A stretch of 8,213 nucleotides of DNA from CAZUZD01 sp964624465 (GTDB taxonomy: Bacteria > Planctomycetota > Planctomycetia > Isosphaerales > Isosphaeraceae): positions 1 to 8,213 of the forward strand of contig CAZUZD010000284.1 in the NCBI GenBank assembly GCA_964624465.1, in the 5' to 3' direction. Below the pieces are notes generated by a model that was given only the letters and a program-made list of their open reading frames with translations, did not search any database and had not been told where the DNA came from. Both the position numbers and the translations under genes were made by a program. Of this stretch, positions 6,163 to 8,213 are shown piece by piece. Position 1 is the stretch's first letter. The number at the start of each line of letters is the position of its first letter.

Positions 6163-7084
6163 GATCCGACCGCGGTGGGGCCTCCTGGGGCTCCTCGGGT
6201 TGCTGGGGAGCGTGCCGGCCACGCGGGTGGGGGCGCAGACGGCCCTCGACGCTGCGGCGGTGATTCGCGGCTGCGAGGCGGGACTGGCGGAACTGCGGCG
6301 GCCCAACGGCGGGGACGGCCGTTACGTCGTCGATCAGGAGATCCGCACCGCGAACGCAGATGGAACCGGCCGTTCCAGCTACCGGCAGCGCTACACCATC
6401 TGGATCAAGGGGGCGGACCGTCGGCTGGATCGTCAGACGTACGGGGTGTTTGACGACGATCCGAAGGAAGCCGAGAAGATGACGGGAATGGTCGGCACGG
6501 TCGGCACCGTCTTCGCCGACGGCCGCCTGTTCCTGGTCGGCCGGGCCGACGGTGCCGACAAATTCACGCTCAAAGAGATCAAGCGTGGTGTGCCCTTCGT
6601 CCTGAACCTCACGATCTCCGATCTGCTCGAATCGCCATACGTGTACCAGGGGGTGCCGGTGGCCTCCTTCTTGAAGGACGAGGCCCTGACGATCGATCGG
6701 GTCGAGTCGCAGCAGGAGGGCGATCGGGAACTGGTCCGGGTGGCGTACCATCGCATGGTCAAGGGCCGGCCGCCGAAGCCCGACAGCCCGGAGACCGGTG
6801 TACTCGTCTTCGAGCCCGCACGCCACTGGGCCATCGTGCACTCCGAGTTGCTGCGCCCCGAGTTCAAACACAGCACCGTCACCGACACCGCCTACGAAGG
6901 CGGAACAGCCCGCCAGAAAACGCTCAAGAACCGCTTCATCAACGGAAAGTACCGGATGGTCAGCGAGATCGACCGCACGTTCGAGGTCTTCGAGCCCGGC
7001 GCCCCGGACGCACGCGAGTTCACGCTGGAGGCGTTCGGGCTGAAGGAGCCAGCGGCCGGCAGCACCGCGCCGGCAGGGCCTTGA
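6161..7084 (+). CDS. Secreted protein of unknown function
   Basis: About 307 aa from TTG 6161. The N-terminus has a clear Sec-type signal peptide: basic n-region (IRPRW), hydrophobic GLLGLLGLLG, and a c-region ending ATRVGA, with cleavage likely before Q26. The mature part shows alternating beta-type segments (RYVVDQEIRT, QRYTIWIKGADRRLD, LFLVGRADGADKF, ELVRVAYHRM, ETGVLVFEPARHWAIV, GKYRMVSEIDRTFEVFE) but no catalytic motif, lipobox or transmembrane anchor that I recognise. The pattern of strands describing an altered row of residues is reminiscent of LolA/LolB-like half-barrels seen in planctomycete secreted proteins; this is only a guess. Start is uncertain: ATG 6150 has the good ribosome binding site but is one base out of frame, and GTG 6116 is in frame without a clear site. 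The next gene begins 250 bp later, so it is probably transcribed alone. Confidence 0.75.
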   Translation: MIRPRWGLLGLLGLLGSVPATRVGAQTALDAAAVIRGCEAGLAELRRPNGGDGRYVVDQEIRTANADGTGRSSYRQRYTIWIKGADRRLDRQTYGVFDDDPKEAEKMTGMVGTVGTVFADGRLFLVGRADGADKFTLKEIKRGVPFVLNLTISDLLESPYVYQGVPVASFLKDEALTIDRVESQQEGDRELVRVAYHRMVKGRPPKPDSPETGVLVFEPARHWAIVHSELLRPEFKHSTVTDTAYEGGTARQKTLKNRFINGKYRMVSEIDRTFEVFEPGAPDAREFTLEAFGLKEPAAGSTAPAGP

Positions 7085-7169
7085 GGTCGCGGGCCGCGAT
7101 CCCACCGCCGTGCCGCCGGCTGATCCGGGGCGAGCGGCGTCGCCGCCGCGGCGAACGCCCGTCGGTCGG

Positions 7170-7199
7170 TTGACGCCCCTGGCCAGGGTGCGGGATGCT
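7170..7199 (+). promoter_or_regulatory. Weak promoter candidate before the sulfotransferase gene
   Basis: TTGACG (7170-7175, 5 of 6 to the -35 consensus) is followed after 18 bp by GATGCT (7194-7199, 3 of 6 to the -10 consensus). The -10 match is poor and the leader to the ATG at 7338 would be about 130 nt. It is listed because the gap 7085-7337 shows nothing better. Confidence 0.2.
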
Positions 7200-7337
7200 A
7201 GGCCGCTGGGATCGGGGCAGGGCCGGGGCGGGAAGTCCCGGCTCATCCCGGGCGACGCCGTCGCCACCACGCGACCGCCACGACCGAGCGCCGCCGGGAC
7301 CCGGCCCGCGCCGCCTGCCACGGGACCCGCTGTGCCG

Positions 7338-8186
7338 ATGCGACACCTGGCCGGTCGACTGGTGGGACGGGCGCACCGCGAGGGGCGGAGCCTGCTGCGG
7401 CAGCTCCGGCCCAGGCGAGCGCACCTCTACGGGGTCGGCACGGCCAAGTCGGGCACGCACTCGGTGGCCGCCCTGTTCGGCAGGCGGCTGGTGGCGGCGC
7501 ACGAGGCCGAGGCCGAGGCGCTCATCGCCCGGCTCCTGGCCGACCCGGTCGACGCCGACGAGCTGCGGCGCTATCTGGTGGCGCGCGACCGCCGCCTGCG
7601 GCTCGAGGTCGACGCCTCGCAGCTCAACGGCCTGGTGCTCGACCCGCTCCTGGAGCGGTTCCCCCACGCCCGGTTCCTGCTCACGATCCGGCACCCGTAC
7701 GACTGGCTCGACTCGTTCCTGAACCACGAGCTGGCCCACCCGTCGCAGCCCGAGTGGCAGGCATTCCGCGACTGGCGGTTCGCGACCGGCCGGCCGCACC
7801 CTCCCGAGGAGTCGGCCCTGGCGGCGCGGGGGCGCTCCACGCTCGACGGCTACCTCGGGTACTGGGCCCGCCACAACCGGACGGTCCTGGAGCGGGTGCC
7901 TGCCGACCGGCTGCTGGTCGTCCGCACCGACGAGCTGGGCCGGCGGCTGCCCGAGCTGGCCGCGTTTGCCGGCGTGCCCGAGTCGTGGCTCGACCCCGCC
8001 GGGGCGCACGCGTTCCCGGCGGCGACCCGGTTCGGCGTGCTCGATGAGGTCGACCCGACCTACCTGGCCGACCGGATCCGCCACCACGGCGGCGACCTCG
8101 TGGCCCGGTTCTTCCCCGACTGCGAGCTCGTGCCGGGCCCCGCCGCCCGCCCGCCGGCGCCGGCCGGGCTCACCCCGGGGCGCTGA
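7338..8186 (+). CDS. PAPS-dependent sulfotransferase-like protein
   Basis: 282 aa, cytoplasmic by appearance. It should transfer a sulfuryl group from 3'-phosphoadenosine-5'-phosphosulfate to a hydroxyl or amine acceptor. The 5'-phosphosulfate-binding loop is YGVGTAKSGTHSVAALF (residues 31-47; K37, S38, G39, T40), right after a strand as in the family. The 3'-phosphate-binding motif is FLLTIRHPYDWLDSF (113-127), with R118 and S126 eight residues apart, the spacing typical of sulfotransferases. Later segments (DGYLGYWARHNRTVLERVPADRLLVVRTDEL; LAAFAGVP) match the usual helix and strand before the C-terminal part of family members. Length fits the 250-300 aa bacterial enzymes. Start ATG 7338 was chosen because upstream residues are low-complexity Pro/Ala/Arg; GTG 7332 is also in frame and neither has a strong ribosome binding site. 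The acceptor is unknown. Confidence 0.82.
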   Translation: MRHLAGRLVGRAHREGRSLLRQLRPRRAHLYGVGTAKSGTHSVAALFGRRLVAAHEAEAEALIARLLADPVDADELRRYLVARDRRLRLEVDASQLNGLVLDPLLERFPHARFLLTIRHPYDWLDSFLNHELAHPSQPEWQAFRDWRFATGRPHPPEESALAARGRSTLDGYLGYWARHNRTVLERVPADRLLVVRTDELGRRLPELAAFAGVPESWLDPAGAHAFPAATRFGVLDEVDPTYLADRIRHHGGDLVARFFPDCELVPGPAARPPAPAGLTPGR

Positions 8187-8213
8187 GACCGGCCGGGGCG
8201 GCCGGGGTCCCGA

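Noticed and set aside
7110..7337. N-terminal extension of the sulfotransferase to 7110
   Set aside because: The extra 76 residues are low-complexity Pro/Arg/Ala, with no ribosome binding site and no family counterpart; the recognisable fold begins after 7338.
8187..8210. GC-rich hairpin just after the sulfotransferase stop
   Set aside because: GACCGGCC can pair imperfectly with the following GGCC..GGTC, but there is a bulge, no T tract is visible, and the window ends.
1..8213. tRNA, rRNA, prophage, toxin-antitoxin or defence genes
   Set aside because: I saw no cloverleaf, integrase, transposase, helicase or nuclease motif in any plausible frame.

Overview
The window is very GC-rich chromosomal DNA. 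A Tat-exported aldo/keto reductase, a phosphate-selective-type porin with a long Ala/Pro-rich and coiled-coil N-terminus, loosely packed single genes and long GC-rich gaps all suggest a planctomycete, perhaps of the Isosphaeraceae type. This is inferred from protein character; no marker gene is present.

Layout, left to right. (1) The 3' part of an OprP/OprO-like porin gene on the plus strand runs in from the left edge to 1594. (2) The convergent gap 1595-2068 has no gene. It holds a REP doublet (1655-1782), a nested set of inverted repeats (1796-1946) and a terminator hairpin for the minus-strand gene (1998-2036). (3) A Tat-signal aldo/keto reductase occupies 2974-2069 on the minus strand. 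(4) After a divergent gap of about 290 bp comes a small alpha/beta-hydrolase-like gene (3268-4059). (5) A TylCIII/TcaB9-type sugar C-methyltransferase-like gene (4243-5487) has its own promoter-like sequence and a good ribosome binding site. (6) A truncated second copy of the hydrolase 3' end follows (5617-5949, frame open to 6040), so two roughly 96% identical direct repeats bracket the methyltransferase. (7) A patch near 52% G+C (about 6000-6165) carries a promoter-like sequence and leads into a secreted protein of unknown function (about 6150/6161-7084). (8) A PAPS-dependent sulfotransferase-like gene (7338-8186) ends near the right edge.

The genes do not form an obvious operon; each has its own gap and several have separate promoter-like signals. 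A deoxysugar-type methyltransferase and a sulfotransferase in one neighbourhood could point to modification of a surface glycan or small molecule, but no glycosyltransferase or nucleotide-sugar gene is present, so this is weak.

I saw no convincing new multi-gene system. The most interesting signals are three. The first is a T8 tract at the start of the secreted-protein gene, where the ATG with the best ribosome binding site is one base out of frame. The second is the partial hydrolase duplication that flanks the methyltransferase. The third is the block of GTAG-type REP and nested palindromes.
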